A stretch of DNA of 64,000 nt, taken from assembly GCA_019454045.1 (NCBI GenBank), contig SKCR01033467.1, forward strand, positions 434,001 to 498,000, read 5' to 3'. Shown here in pieces: positions 27,558 to 40,518 of this stretch (the stretch's first letter is position 1; every line of letters starts with the position of its first letter). The translations under genes and the position numbers were made by a program. The notes under the pieces are model-generated. The model was not told the origin of the DNA, did not search any database, and worked only from the letters and a program-made list of their open reading frames with translations. Source of the stretch: Zanthoxylum bungeanum. Taxonomy: Eukaryota; Streptophyta; Magnoliopsida; Sapindales; Rutaceae.

Positions 27558-28357
27558 ACTAATAGAACCAGGACCAGAGGCTAATAATTACATGAATTCT
27601 TTATTCACTCACGTTACTGTGAGAAATCGAACCCAAGACTTACTACATGGAATATGGGCATCTTGACCAAATGAATTAGTACTTGTTTACATCTTATAGA
27701 AAATTACCACTTATTACATAAAAAATACTCAATAAAAAGAATATTGTTAAGTAATTTTTCTTTAATTTACAAAATAAATGAATTTATAAACAAATAAAAA
27801 AATTATATTGATTTGAAAATCAACCAATTTGGGTTCAATTGGTTGTATTGATGTTCATTTTCGCTTGATCCGTCCTAGAGGAATGGGTGCGAAACATCTA
27901 GTAGATAATCCTCCCTAAGTGTGGTTTCGGAGAGCGCGGAGAGTCTTGGCAACCCTCGAGACATGGACATGGTAACCCTAGAGACATGGGCAGGGTAGCC
28001 CGATGAGCTTTTTGATGCTCAGAGAGTCTTGAAGGAGGCTCCCGAGGACGTTCAGTGGGAAGATTTATGTGAGATTATGCATGGAAGCTTGAAGGGAGCT
28101 CACAAAAAATTGAAAGGGTGCCATGAAAGAAGGCTCCGACGAAGCCCAATGGATGGCCGAAAAAGAGTTATTCTCCTATATTACAAGTTAATAATTAAAA
28201 TCAACAAATAAATAACACACAAGATTTACGTGGTTAGGCTATTTTAATCTACATCCACGAGGAGCAACTCACAAATTATCCAATATATAAAAATAGATGT
28301 TACAAAAAGTTCATTTACATGATTACAAAATAAGTATATACAAATGACTTCTTTTTA
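27558..28357. other. Unclassified repeat-like intergenic DNA
   Basis: Includes a GC-richer stretch at 27880-28160 with repeated GAGACATGG and AGAGTCTTG motifs, and ACACAAGATTTACGTGGTT near 28213, a string often seen in plant retroelement LTRs. No gene is supported. Confidence 0.35.
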
Positions 28358-28491
28358 AATACTCACACACACTTTTACTTAAAGTTTTACTAACTCTATC
28401 ACTGTAGTTACAGTGATTTACTGTAGACCACTGAAACTACAGTGAGAGAGTTAATAAAACTTTAAGTAAGAGTGTGTGTGAGTGTATCATT
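28358..28491. mobile_element. Hairpin MITE with CACTGTAG core (second copy)
   Basis: Foldback of about 134 bp: ACTCACACACACTTTTACTT pairs with AAGTAAGAGTGTGTGTGAGT, and the centre repeats CACTGTAG/CTACAGTGA. It shares its core with 11080-11217. It lies about 0.8 kb upstream of the GAUT start. Confidence 0.7.
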
Positions 28492-29121
28492 TCTGTAGAT
28501 AAAAATATACACCTATCAATCCATTAATCCTATAACTTCCCTTAATGATAGCAAAAACTCTCACCCTTAATCCTTAATCCTTTTAGGCCCTTAACTTTTA
28601 CCACACCCAATCCAATTATCCAAATCTTTTTAACCCATTTAAACCAATTTAATCAAAGTTTAAACATAGGATTAACCTAAATTTAGCCCTAAGATCTAAA
28701 GGTCAAAACACCCACTACCCAACCACACTTTCAAATATTATTTGTATATATTTTTGTTTTGTGTTCTCTCTCTGTAACCCCAACACGCTTTTGAATTTTG
28801 ACTTGGAATAATCAAGGTTTACTTAAAATAAAATTAATTTAATTAAGGAAGGAAAAAAGAGAAATTAGATCGGATGATCCTCACAACAACAGAGGAAGAA
28901 AGAGCAACAAAAACAAAATCAAAAACAAAAAAACCCAACTTTCTCTCTCTTTCCATTTCTCCGTTGATCCATTGGTGAGAAAACTAAGGAACAAAATCTT
29001 GACAATTACCGTAATAATTACAAACAACTAAAAAAAATTGTCTTTTTTTTTTTTTGGCTTAGGGATTGATAAAAGAGGGATTTTTATTTATTTATTTATT
29101 TTATGTGGGGTGTGAGAATCA

Positions 29122-29262
29122 ATGCGGTCTATGAGAAAAAGACCAAAATTGAAAGAAACCCAGAACTCAAGACCAGTCAGTGAATCAAAGGAATTGAAAG
29201 AACTCAGATCTGATGGTGGGTTTGTGTTTGGTTTCGTTAAAAAGGAAGGATTTTTATTGTAA
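29122..29262 (+). other. Upstream ORF in the GAUT 5' leader
   Basis: A 46-codon frame (MRSMRKRPKLKETQNSRPVS, then a KELRSDGGFVFGFVKKEG stretch) ends at TAA 29262, 63 bases before the main ATG. It is basic and Ser/Lys-rich. If the leader is unspliced here, ribosomes would meet it first, which could repress the main frame. Whether the peptide is conserved is unknown to me. Confidence 0.45.
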
Positions 29263-29325
29263 ATGGGATTGGTTTTTTTGTTGGTGTGTTAGTGCAATTG
29301 TTGTTGTGAGGTTGCATAGACAAGG

Positions 29326-32300
29326 ATGCAGCTTCACTTCTCGCCTAGTATGAGAAGCATCACAATATTGTCAAGTAATAGTAACAATGGAGGGTTTATT
29401 GACTTGATGAAGATCAAGGTCGCAGCTCGCCACATCTCTTATAGGACTCTTTTTCATACCATTCTTATTCTTGCTTTCTTGTTGCCATTCGTCTTCATTC
29501 TTACTGCTCTTGTTACCTTGGAAGGTGTCAACAAGTGCTCCTCATTTGGTACTTTCCCCTCATCTTTTCATTTCTAATGCAATCATTATCTATCAACAAA
29601 ATGAGATCTTTATCTGTCTTATTATTGTTATTTGATGGATCTCGATTTGATTTTTTCTGGGTTGTTTTGTTAGGGATTGATCTTGATATGATTTTGAAAT
29701 TTCAGATATGAGTTTGATTTGGTATCTTGATTAGGATTGATGGTTTTTTGATGAGGCATGGGTTTTCTGTTAACTGTAAGATCTGAATAGGTTAAATCCA
29801 TAGTGAGTCTCTGTCTGTATTGTCAGACTCTGAATCCATGTTTAGTGTAATTCAATTAATATGGGTAGTATGTGATTTGGACATTGACTCATCAGGTTGT
29901 TCTGTACCACTTTGATCATAATTCATGGATGTTAAAGCATTTTCCAGTGTTTTTGTTTGGATGGTATTATATACTGAATAGGCTCTTGGAATCATGGTTC
30001 CGTTCGTCTTTGTATTGCTGGTGCTAAAATCAGTAGAATTATGGGGTTATGGCTACAATGCAGACTCAAATGTAGGTTCCTGCATCACTGCGTCTGAATT
30101 TAAAAGAATTGATGTGAGCTAGATTGAGCCAACCCTTTATTTACTTTATGATAACTGTAACTGGAGATTGATTAGGTATCTACGACAACCATATTTTGAT
30201 CTCTTTATTGAACATTCCCCAATTGATGAGTTTTAATTTTTCTTTCTCTATTATTCCACTGTCAGTTTTCACCATGATCAATTTGTGGTAGTGCAAATTA
30301 TGAAATTTATAGTTTTATTTGCAGTAATTGTGTGTTTGTTTTCAGTATACTGTATGTTGCATGTTTATATGTTACATCGATTGGATCTGGTTTTTTCCCT
30401 TCACAATTCTTATAGTATACTTTTGATGGATTTATGATTCTTGTTATCTCCTTTTCTTCTCTGCTTCAGATTGTTTAGGGAGGCGGTTGGGACCGAGGCT
30501 TCTCGGTAGGGTTGATGATTCAGGGGTAAATAACTCATTTCACTTCCCCTGTCATTATTTTTTTTTCAAAATTTTGTAATGTATTTTCTATGTAGTTCGC
30601 GACTTCGCATGTCATTTGTGTATGATTCTAATTTAAGCTGGTTCTTTTTGGTGTTGGTAATAATGTCGCAGAGACTGGTTAAAGACTTCTACAAGATCCT
30701 TAATCAAGTCAACACTGAGGAAATCCCAGATGGTCTGAAGCTTCCAGATTCTTTTACTCAACTTGTTTCTGAAATGAAGAACAACCAATATGATGCAAAG
30801 ACATTTGCTTTTGTGTTAAGAGCAATGGTATGACACACACACACATGTGTGATAATTCTTTGGTGCATATCATTGTTCTAAAAAACGATAGGCGCTAGGT
30901 ATACTGTGGGGAGCGCCTAGGCCTTCTAAGCGGCGCCTAGACGGACTGGCTAGGCAGCGCTAATGAGGTTTTATTTTTTATAATTTTGGGTTCAATTAGA
31001 ATTATGGTTAGAATTTGACAAATTAAGGTCAAATAGGGTTGGGTTATGACAATGGATGTTAATTAAGTTTTGGATTTAAGAAATTAAGGTTAATTAGGTT
31101 TAGGATTTGACAAATTGAAGTTAGTTAGCTTTAGGATTTGGAAATTTGGATTCAATTAGGCTTAGAAGCAGGAAATGGGATATTTTGGCCGCCGTCGGCA
31201 GTGTTTCCGACAGTGGCCACCGGCGTGTGTTGCCCACCCGCCACCGCCTCCGGTGCAATGTTTAAAAATACGTGGTGGCTCCTCGAGGCGGCCGGCCATT
31301 GAGACGCGAGGCGGACCTCCTCGAGGCGGCGAGGCGGGCGCCTCAATCCAAAAATCGGAAAAAAAAAAAAATTAAAATCATAATATTAGCATAATAAAAT
31401 CATCAAAAATTCAAAATAATGTTCTTTATAGAAAAAGATCATTTCCACATAAAAAATTTAGTTCTAAAATATTCTCAATCTTTTAACATAAAATGAAAAT
31501 ATGTAAATCTCACTATGAGTTTCCTAGATAACTAATAATTTTGGTTCTCCAATCGGCATATTTTTTCAAACAAAATTTTTAAATTAAGCTTTAACAATAT
31601 ATATAGTTGTTCGATTGTCAATCAATTTTTTTATTAAAATAATAGGATTACTTTAATAGACAAAAATTAATAAAATAGGATATTTTAAATAATTTATATA
31701 TTTTTTAAAAAAAATCAATTTTTATTTCTAAAAACCTAAAATTTGATCTTCTTTTAATAGAAACAAATTATTTTTTCAATCCTAAAAATTCTACACATGT
31801 TAAAATTAAACAACACAAAAAAATAATTGACATTAAAATAATGGGCTGTGAAACCAAAAAAAAAAAAAGGGATGTACGTGAGGCGGCCGCCTCAGCCCGA
31901 ATCAGCGCAAGGCGGGCTGAGGCGGCCGCCTCACGCGGGAAGAAGCGGCAAATGTGAAGGGACCGAAAGAAGCGGCCGCCTCGAAGCGCCGACGCCCAGA
32001 GGCGGCGACTCGGCGCCTCAGAACGTATTTTTAAACAATGCTCCGGTGGCTGTCCTCCACATGCGCCGGTCCATCAATCTCAGATCGGAGTCGTCATTTG
32101 CTGTAGATCTGCGTTTTTCTGAGAAGCTCTGCCTAGTGTACCGTTTTCCGGTAAATCGGAACGGCCAGGCACTGCCTAGACAGCGTCTAGGCAGTCGTGT
32201 AGGCCTTTTTTAGCTCAGTGGTGCAGATTTCTTGCAGACAGGCGATCCTGTTTTTCCCGACACTTGCAATAGGTTAAGTGAGGTTTCAGTCCTGATCTTT

Positions 32301-34770
32301 CAATAGGATTGAATGGGTATTCGATATGCTAAGTGGGTGAGAATTAGAAGCAAATGTTGCTGGTTTAGATCCTTTTTTCTTATGTGACATTTTTGGAAAT
32401 TCTAGGTACAATATACATTACTCATATGTTTTGGGAACATCTTTCAATACCTTGCAGTAAGGTGAAATGAGATTCTAATACTGACCTTGCAATAGGATTG
32501 AATAAAGTTCCATACCTTTGGGAAGTAGAGTTTTTGTTGGTTCAGTTTCTTGTTCTCTTTTGGAAATTTAGGTTAACATATGAAATTGAGAAGATACATA
32601 GTCATTTGGAGAACAATTATTTTGTCTTTTTGTCCCTCATAGTGGGAAAAGGACAGTGAAGATGGTCAGCTGATATAATTCTTTTATGTGCAGATGGAGA
32701 AATTCGAAAGAGAAATTAGGGAATCTAAGTTTGCAGAGCTGATGAACAAGCACTTTGCTGCTAGTTCCATTCCTAAAGGCATCCACTGTCTCTCTCTGCG
32801 TTTGACTGATGAATATTCCTCAAATGCTCATGCTCGCAACCAATTGCCTTCTCCTGAGTTACTCCCTTTGCTTTCGGATAACTCTTACCACCACTTTATA
32901 CTGTCAACTGATAACATTTTGGCTGCTTCAGTTGTTGTTGCTTCTGCTGTGCAGTCATCTCTAAAACCTGAAAAGATAGTCTTCCATGTCATCACAGACA
33001 AGAAAACTTATGCGGGTATGCACTCATGGTTTGCACTAAACCCAGTCTCTCCCGCTATTGTTGAAGTGAAAGGCATTCACCAGTTTGACTGGTTAACCAG
33101 AGAGAATGTTCCCGTTCTTGAAGCTGTTGAGAACCATAATGGAATCAGGAATTACTACCATGGGAATCATGTTGCTGGGGCAAATCTCAGTGATTTGACT
33201 CCACGAACTTTTGCTTCAAAATTGCAGGCTAGGAGTCCAAAGTACATATCATTACTCAACCATCTCCGCATTTATATACCAGAGGTAAGTAGAATTGATA
33301 CTGCCCATTTCTGTTCTCTTCTCTTTAGTCCTGTTACTCCTGTATCTGTCATGACTTTTTACCTTTTCCTAAAGAGGAGACAATTCTCTCATGACTAACA
33401 GAAAGTATAATATTTATGGGATGTTATAGGAAGTTGCTATTTGCATGGGTGGGATTCCATGCTCTTTATCGTTTAACTAGGAGATAGATTTTTATGCCTT
33501 CTAAGAACTTGTGTATTGCATGTTATTTATATCCACTGAGAGACCAATGGTTAAATTATGTGTGTTGTATGTTGAACAGCTATTTCCGCACCTCGACAAG
33601 GTGGTCTTTTTAGATGATGATATTGTAGTCCAGCGTGATTTATCTCCTCTTTGGGAAATTGATCTTGGTGGAAAGGTTAATGGAGCTGTAGAAACTTGTA
33701 GGGGTGAAGATGAGTGGGTAATGTCTAAGCGGTTTAGGAACTACTTCAATTTTTCCCATTCCCTCATAGCAAAGCATTTGGATCCGGAAGAATGTGCCTG
33801 GGCTTATGGAATGAATATATTTGATCTTCGTGCTTGGAGGAAGGCAAACATAAGAGAAACTTACCATTCCTGGCTGAAAGAGGTAAAATTTCCCATTTTC
33901 TTTTCTTAGCAAATTTTCCCCATATTTTCCTCTTTTTTTGTGTTTATGCTTTAATGAGGACTGAAACAGCTAAAGATATTGAACTAAAGAAATGGAAATC
34001 ACCTCTTATTTGCTGAAATATTCATGCTAATTATATTTGAAACTGGATCTCAACACTGACACGTTTCTTTTTTATGAATGTTTCTGCTACCTATTTGGTT
34101 TGGAGCCACACTTCTCCTTGTGTTTATGTAGGGCTTTTTCTCTTCTAAAGATTTATTTAATATTGTATTAGATATTTGGCAATGCAACATTTTGCTTCAA
34201 AATTATTTCAAATTATGAATGTTTCAAACTTTGACTTTTTTAGTGTGACGTTTGGAGTCACACTTCTCTCCGGTGAAGTTTTGATGAAATTTGAAATATT
34301 TGACATGATTTTAGCGTGACAATTAGATTTAATTCTAATCAACCGGAAATGTAAATGTTTCTTTTTTTTTTCCTTTTTTGTTGTATGTTCACCGTCTATG
34401 GTATTTTAGATGTGATAATGCATTGTTGGCAAACAGCAGATGCTTTTTCACCACTTTATTCTGATTGCGGGGTTCTCTTTGGCAGAACCTGAGGTCTAAT
34501 CTGACAATGTGGAAGCTTGGAACTCTACCACCTGCTCTGATAGCATTTAAAGGTCATGTTCATCCAATTGATCCCTCGTGGCACTTGCTTGGTTTGGGTT
34601 ATCAGAATAAGACCAGTATTGAAAGTGTGAAGAAGGCTGCAGTTATCCACTACAATGGCCAGTCAAAACCATGGCTGCAGATAGGGTTTGAGCATCTCCG
34701 GCCATTTTGGGCCAAATATGTCAACTACTCCAATGATTTTGTGAAGAACTGCAACATCTTGGAGTCATAG
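29326..34770 (+). CDS. GAUT14: Galacturonosyltransferase, GAUT13/GAUT14 type (GT8)
   Basis: Golgi enzyme of pectin synthesis; the family adds galacturonic acid from UDP-GalA to homogalacturonan. Exons: 29326-29548, 30470-30525, 30672-30827, 32694-33284, 33580-33882, 34486-34770; phases fit, 537 residues. Type II topology: short basic N-terminus, one anchor at about residues 41-64 (RTLFHTILILAFLLPFVFIL), then the lumenal catalytic domain. GT8 motifs are intact: LDDDIVVQ (Asp354-356, nucleotide-sugar/metal site) and HYNGQSKPW (His498) near the end. The start MQLHFSPSMRSI and LGRRLGPRLLGRVDDS are diagnostic for the GAUT13/14 pair. Intron 3 (about 1.87 kb) carries two nested hAT elements. GAUT13 and GAUT14 cannot be distinguished with certainty. 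Confidence 0.93.
30871..32220. mobile_element. Outer hAT element in GAUT intron 3
   Basis: Starts CATTGTTCTAAAAAACG and ends CCTTTTTTAGCTCAGTG; flanks GTGCATAT (30863-30870) and GTGCAGAT (32221-32228) match at seven of eight bases, an 8-bp target duplication as hAT elements make. GC-rich GGCGCCTAG / CGTCTAGGCAG patches lie inside each end. Without the inner insertion it would be about 557 bp. No transposase. Confidence 0.7.
31256..32040. mobile_element. Inner hAT element nested in the outer one
   Basis: A 785-bp unit starting CAATGTTTAAAAATACG and ending CGTATTTTTAAACAATG, so the 17-bp inverted ends differ at one base. CTCCGGTG stands on both sides (31248-31255 and 32041-32048), a perfect 8-bp target duplication. 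Both subterminal zones are very GC-rich with GAGGCGGCCGCCTC palindromes, around an AT-rich middle. Non-coding. Confidence 0.85.
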
Positions 34771-36169
34771 TCAAAGATACGGGTTATACGTGATATGGAG
34801 TCATCTTGGGTAGAGGAGCTAGAAACAAGATATGGGTTATATGTTTTGTTGTTTCTTGAAATTTCTTTCAAGATCTGTTTGAGAGGGCAAGTTGAATAAT
34901 GGCCTAAAGGGCAATACTTTCCAGGTTCAGATTTGCATTCATCCCCACACTACTGCAGAAATTGGTCCTGAATCACCAGCGCTGGCATGAGTTTCATTCT
35001 TTCTGTAACATATGAAATCCATCATTAATTTTTTGGTTCGGGATAGGATACTATTATTGGTCTTCCAGCTGGGGGGGTATTGCTTGATTACTTTGCTATA
35101 TTCGGAATAAAGTGAAACACACAAATTACTGCCTGTGTCAGTGTCTTCATACTTGATAGGTGATCGGAACAAGAAAACTAGGAGTTCTTTTGTGAATTGT
35201 TAGGCTTCCCCATTAGTCCAGAATTTTTTTCCTCCCTTGTCTTAGTTGCTGTTTCATTTTTCCTTAGTACCTTAAAATCCCCCCAATCTTGATATCTTGG
35301 TGATTTTGATATCTTTGTTACAGGTTCAATTAAATTGGGGAACTGTGTTTAAGTTACAATTACATATTGGTATTTGTTATGTAAGATTCACGATGAACAT
35401 TCGAAATGTGCAGAATCAATTTTCTCGAATTGTTTTAATCTTCTATTCCCTCATTTGTGATTTGGCTACATGTTTTGATTTATGGTGATTGCATGCTAAA
35501 CAGTGTTGCAGGTGATGCTCAAAACCATTGTCTTTTGTCTGGAACTATGAAGTCATTTCATGACATGTCTTAAGGTTTCAGCATCAATGATCCCCCATTA
35601 AGAAGCAGATTCTTTATCATGATGAAGTATATGAATTTTTTAGTAATTGGTCTAAAGATAGATTCTTCTTGTTCTTGGAATTTGCCAAGTTGATGATAAC
35701 AAGAAACCCACTTAGAATAATTGCTTTCTTTTATAACCCATAAACCAGTTTTGGCAATTCTGATCTGTCAAATGCAGCGGTTCCATTTGACACATTCCTA
35801 ATTTTCTAAAGGCTCCCTAATTTGATTGGACCACCTTGGCATTTCGCCCTTTTTCAACATAAATTTCTTATCTTGTTAATAATTTATTTGAATGATTAAG
35901 ACATGATTAGTGTCTTTTAGTTCCCCATTACATTAAGTTATAATTGATTCTTCTAGAGCTTAAATGGAAGAATCTGTAAGGTTCCTGGCAATTGGCATAA
36001 ATGTACATGAACTCGTAAGAAAAACTTAAATTGTACACGATCAACCACCAAGACTTGGACTTTATACAAAATTGTCTGCTGTAACTTGAATTTGAACATT
36101 TCCATACAATTCCATGGATGACCAATCTTATGGCTGTATTGCACAAGGAATTTGTCAAATCCCGTTTTC
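34771..36169. other. GAUT 3' flank, no further gene seen
   Basis: Contains the presumed 3' UTR and AT-rich DNA. No conserved coding frame was found on either strand. Confidence 0.5.
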
Positions 36170-36185
36170 AACTAACCCATTTAAA

Positions 36186-36370
36186 CCTCCAAAAGAGTAT
36201 CGTTTGATAGTAAAAAGATTTAAAATTTAATTGTTAAGTGTTGGGTTCGAGTTCAAAGAGTGTATTTTTTTGTAAAAGAGTGGGGCAGTCGATGATTTTA
36301 CCTGCCTCGCTTAAGACCGATTTAGGTGATTTAGAAGAGAGATTTCTAATGTTTCCAATAAAAAAAAAAA
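36186..36370 (+). mobile_element. SINE copy with 16-bp target duplication and A-tail
   Basis: Plus orientation: GGGTTCGAGTTC (B box), GTGTATTTTTTTGTAAAAG, TTTTACCTGCCTCGCTTAAG, GATTTCTAATGTTTCC and a 12-A tail. AACTAACCCATTTAAA flanks it exactly at 36170-36185 and 36371-36386, the long duplication of LINE-driven retroposition. Confidence 0.85.
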
Positions 36371-37560
36371 AACTAACCCATTTAAAATATTGCCGAAAAT
36401 TTACTTACATAAACACTACAATTTGGGAGACATTTCGCGTGTCATTTACCACTACCAGTAAGAAAATCATTTCTATTTATGGTCCAATCCACATAAAATA
36501 TATATTCAACTAGAAGATAAAAAAATCTACGTGAACCTTACATCAGCTTGAACGGTTGTACTTATGTTACCAGGGACATTATAGTAATTATTCATTGGAG
36601 AAGCATAAACCCAACTAGACAATCAAAGGATTTTGATTGGTGGGGTCTGATGAAGATCAAACGGCCATGATGGAAGATGGACGCAAGGGATCATGTATGA
36701 GTTGGTAAAAGAGAGAGAAGAATTTGTCCACTTTCATAGCCTTAGGAGATTGGAAGGAGAAGGCAAGAAATGGAAGCATTGACCTTAGATTTAGAATTAA
36801 AAAACACTTTGAAAACTCTGAAATTGTCTCCTCTCTAGGCACTTATTTTATTTCCTCTCTTTGTTACTAACTATTGAAAAGGCCATCACCTAGTTTCTTC
36901 TTCTTCTTCAGGTTTTGAACTTTTTGAGATAATAACTGGGGAAAAAGAGAGTGACCCAGATCGTTTTTTGAGGCAAGTAAGATAACCCATCAAGGTTTTT
37001 GGATTCTTTTGAGTGTCTGTTTTGGTTTTTTGATTGGTTTTGAGATTACCCCAGTTGATGATGTTGTGTCATATAAAAGGTGTCACTTTGGTATTTTTTT
37101 GATGTTACGATTGTTGATTGATTGACTGATTCTGTCACTGAGATTTTGTTGCTTTGTTTGTGCAACTTTATTTATGGAATTGGTATGCTTTTGTTATATT
37201 TATGGATTAACCAAATCGAGGATATTGATTCTAATTTTGATTTCTAGATTTTCAAATTGATTTCTCTATAAATGTCTTTCATTAGTTTCCAATTGTAGAT
37301 TTTTTATTCTTTGTAGAATATATCAAAACTCAAAAGTGATCTTTTTCCCCTTCTTTTGCTTGTTTTTGGATTTGGCAGCATACAGAAGTGAGAATTTTGA
37401 TTAATTTGCAACCTTTTGAGGATTTGATTTGAGTATTCTGGTAGTTTTTTGATTGCTCGAAGTACAACAGGTCTGACATATACTTTGATTCAGTGAAGAT
37501 CTCCAAGATTGGATTTCTAAAGTCTTCGAGGTCCTTGGCGTCAATCAGAAGATCTTTGGA

Positions 37561-38937
37561 ATGGCAAGTGTTCAAGATCAGTTAGAAATCAAGTTTCGGT
37601 TGACTGATGGATCAGATATTGGTCCAAAGAGCTTTCCTGCTGCTACCAGTGTTGCAACCTTGAAGGAAAGTGTTCTTGCCCAATGGCCTAAAGGTTAGTT
37701 TGGTTTTTGGTAAATTCCATCAGTATCAACTGCAAGGAAAATTATATATTATGTGTATATATTAAATTTTTATCAGGCTTCTGATTTGGTTACTGTTTCA
37801 TTATAGAATATGGTCATCACTAAAAACTTGTTAAATGATGTCAGATTGTGTATTATTGTTCAAATTGTACATTTACTTCAGTCTGCCATTATATTTCAGA
37901 AAAATTCCTTATTGACGAATTTGATTAATTCCATTGCCTTTTATATCACGTGGCATATTAATACAATTATTATTTTTGTTTTAGTGCATATTGGTTGTAG
38001 AATGCTTTTGTCATCACCAAATTTATGGAAAAGTTCTGAAATAGGTTGTCTAATGAAATCCTTGAGCTGTTCATGATCTTTTCGAAGGACTCATTGTAAT
38101 TTTTTTTAAACAATACTGGAGACTCATTATAATTTTTTTAAAACAATACTGGAGACTTATTTTGAAGGCTTATATGTGATTTTATCTCACTTTGTTTGCC
38201 TAAAAAAGCATTGCGCTGCTCTTAATGGTGGTTAAACGAATATATTTGTTAAGTTGTTTGCTATCTTTCCTGCTTTTTGTTTATCGTAATTGGTAGGTGT
38301 TGGTCTGAGTCACTTGATGATTGATATGCCTAAGGTTGCTTTGCTTTGGATTTTGTCTTCCTCTTACCTACCATGTGATTATCAAACAATCTCTCATTTG
38401 CTACTTGTTGTTCTGTTTAAATATGCACGTATATTTATTAATGTTATTAATATTATTCTGGACAGAGAAAGAGAATGGTCCAAGGACAGTGAAAGATGTA
38501 AAGTTAATAAGTGCTGGAAAAATATTGGAGAACAACAGAACGGTGGGAGAGTGCCGGAGTCCACTATGTGATATCCCTGGGGGAGTTACAACCATGCATG
38601 TAGTTGTTCAACCACCTTCTACAGAAAAAGGTAAGATTATTGTCATTGTTAGTTTGGAAAAATAGGTGCTGCAAATATAATATTTGACATGATTCCTTTC
38701 TTCATTGTTATCCCTTTTTTTTTTTTTTTTTTTTTTTTTATTTGAATAATAATGTTGAGAAATGCGTTTCTCGTTTATGATTACCTAATATCTTCAGCCT
38801 TTTCTCCAATTCACCAAGTTTATTTAGTTGTTGGGTTTCACAAGCTTCTTATTAAATTGTACATCATTCGTAATGTAGCAGAAAAGAAAGCAGCTAGCCA
38901 ACCAAAGCAAAACAACTGCGTTTGTGTTATATTATAA
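37561..38937 (+). CDS. Membrane-anchored ubiquitin-fold protein (MUB)
   Basis: Small ubiquitin-like protein tethered to the plasma membrane by a lipid; in Arabidopsis MUBs bind a subset of E2 enzymes there. Exons: 37561-37693, 38466-38630, 38882-38937; 117 residues. The ubiquitin-like fold spans about residues 6-100: LEIKFRLTDGSDIGPKSFPA, then TVKDVKLISAGKILENNRTV and VQPPSTEK. The C-terminus is CVCVIL: CVIL is a CaaX box whose final Leu favours geranylgeranylation, and the upstream Cys is a likely palmitoylation site. No GG terminus, so it is not conjugated like ubiquitin. An upstream leader intron is likely (acceptor TTGGCAG near 37379). Which MUB paralogue it is cannot be said. Confidence 0.9.
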
Positions 38938-39546
38938 TTTTGCGATTCAAAGAAGGTGAAAGGCATCATTCACAGGTGATTTTGATGTTTGAATGTTATT
39001 CTCATCACATATTTCAATGATGGCGCTTTGAACTGATCCTATTGCTATGTCTTAATTATATCTCAGATAAACGATGGTGGAGCTGGTATAGATGATTGAG
39101 TTGTTGAATTGCCATTGATGAGAGTCGCATTAATCACATTTATGATAGGTCTTGCTTTTGTGAAGTGTTATGTCTCAATTCTCTTCATATAAATGTTGAA
39201 TTCACAGCATCTGGTGTCCTGTGTCCATTGTTAAATTGATTACACTTTCCAGATTCAATATTTTAGAATCCGGGTCTCCTAATGCGCTGTGTTTTAAATT
39301 TATTTTACATTTTATCATTCATAGTTGTGGAATCAGAGTTGGTGCTTCAATCATGTTGATGATTGAACTTTACTGTGGAAGTGCAGAAAGCTCTAAATGA
39401 GTTGTTACATGTGATCAGTAACTTAAAGAGTAAAAAAAATTGGCTTGCTTATCCAAGAATGTATCAATGGCATTTGGGTGCCTTGTGGAAAAAGGAACTG
39501 TTAGCCTAGTTCAACTTACTGTTTATATTTTACAATATTGCTGGCA
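38938..39546. other. MUB 3' flank, no gene seen
   Basis: AT-rich 3' flank without a supported frame. Confidence 0.4.
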
Positions 39547-39562
39547 ATGTCTCCATGATACA

Positions 39563-39733
39563 TTTTTTTTTTTTGAAATTGTTGGAAGCTCTATCGCCAA
39601 ACCATCCCTTCCGGGTTTAAGCGGAACATGTAAAATTCATGATTGTCCCAGATTCTTATAAGAAATGCACTTCCTGAATTCGAACCAAAAACCTCAAGAT
39701 GAGATCCTAAACCCTACACTATCCCTCGGGGAC
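39563..39733 (-). mobile_element. Full-length SINE with 16-bp target duplication
   Basis: Best-preserved SINE of the window (171 bp). On the minus strand it starts CCCCGAGGG, has an A-box-like TAGTGTAGGGTTTAGGA, a B box GGTTCGAATTC, GTGCATTTCTTATAAG, TTTTACATGTTCCGCTTAA and ends AGCTTCCAACAATTTC plus A-tail. ATGTCTCCATGATACA stands on both sides (39547-39562, 39734-39749). Probably transcribed by RNA polymerase III when active and copied by a LINE enzyme. Confidence 0.88.
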
Positions 39734-40518
39734 ATGTCTCCATGATACAACAACTTGCTTCAATTATACATTTGCAACTTAAAATTATAAATAAAACAAT
39801 ATGTTGGGAGATTCACTTGAGTTTTCAAATAAGCAATGATGGAAAAGAAGACAGCAAATCAAGTATTGGCACTCAATCAATTTGTATATAAATATATTTT
39901 TATTTAAACTTTCAATTCAAAAGTTAATTATTATTAATATAATTTTGTTGGATCATGAACCATTCCTTTTTATTACCCACGTGGCAGATCATCTGCCTCA
40001 ACATCCTAGCAAGCTTCCTTGCTAGTGCCTTGGTGTTTTCCCAAGATACATTTCATACAAATGAATTGTCTATTAAAATATTTTTTTTAACAAACACATA
40101 ATATTTTTTTTCTTTCACTAGACTAAAATGAACCTGTTATTCTACCAAATTGTAATTGGTGTTCCTATATTTTCTTGTGATATCTAACTTAGGTATCATG
40201 GGGGTCAAATTGTAATTATCATTTTATAAGTTCAATCAAGTACTTGGTCGAAGGCAGTCTAAGATCAACAAAGGTGTCTGAGATCAGAAAGAACATAACT
40301 GCTTGAGATTGGAGATTTTACTTTATTCCCCAGTAAATAAAATTCATTTGCTGATTTGGTTGTTCGAGTCCAATATCTCATTCCATTTAAATTTAAATCG
40401 ATTAATTTAAAAACGGAATTTCCAACGTTTTGGAAAAAAATTTATAATGAGCCCTTTCAATACAATTTCAAAATTTTCCCAATACCGCAAAAATTCCTAT
40501 CCACCGTCCACACCTTGC

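Noticed and set aside
31175..32213. GC-rich open frames with Pro/Arg/Gly-rich translations in GAUT intron 3
   Set aside because: They fall in the subterminal palindromes of the nested hAT elements and have no protein character.
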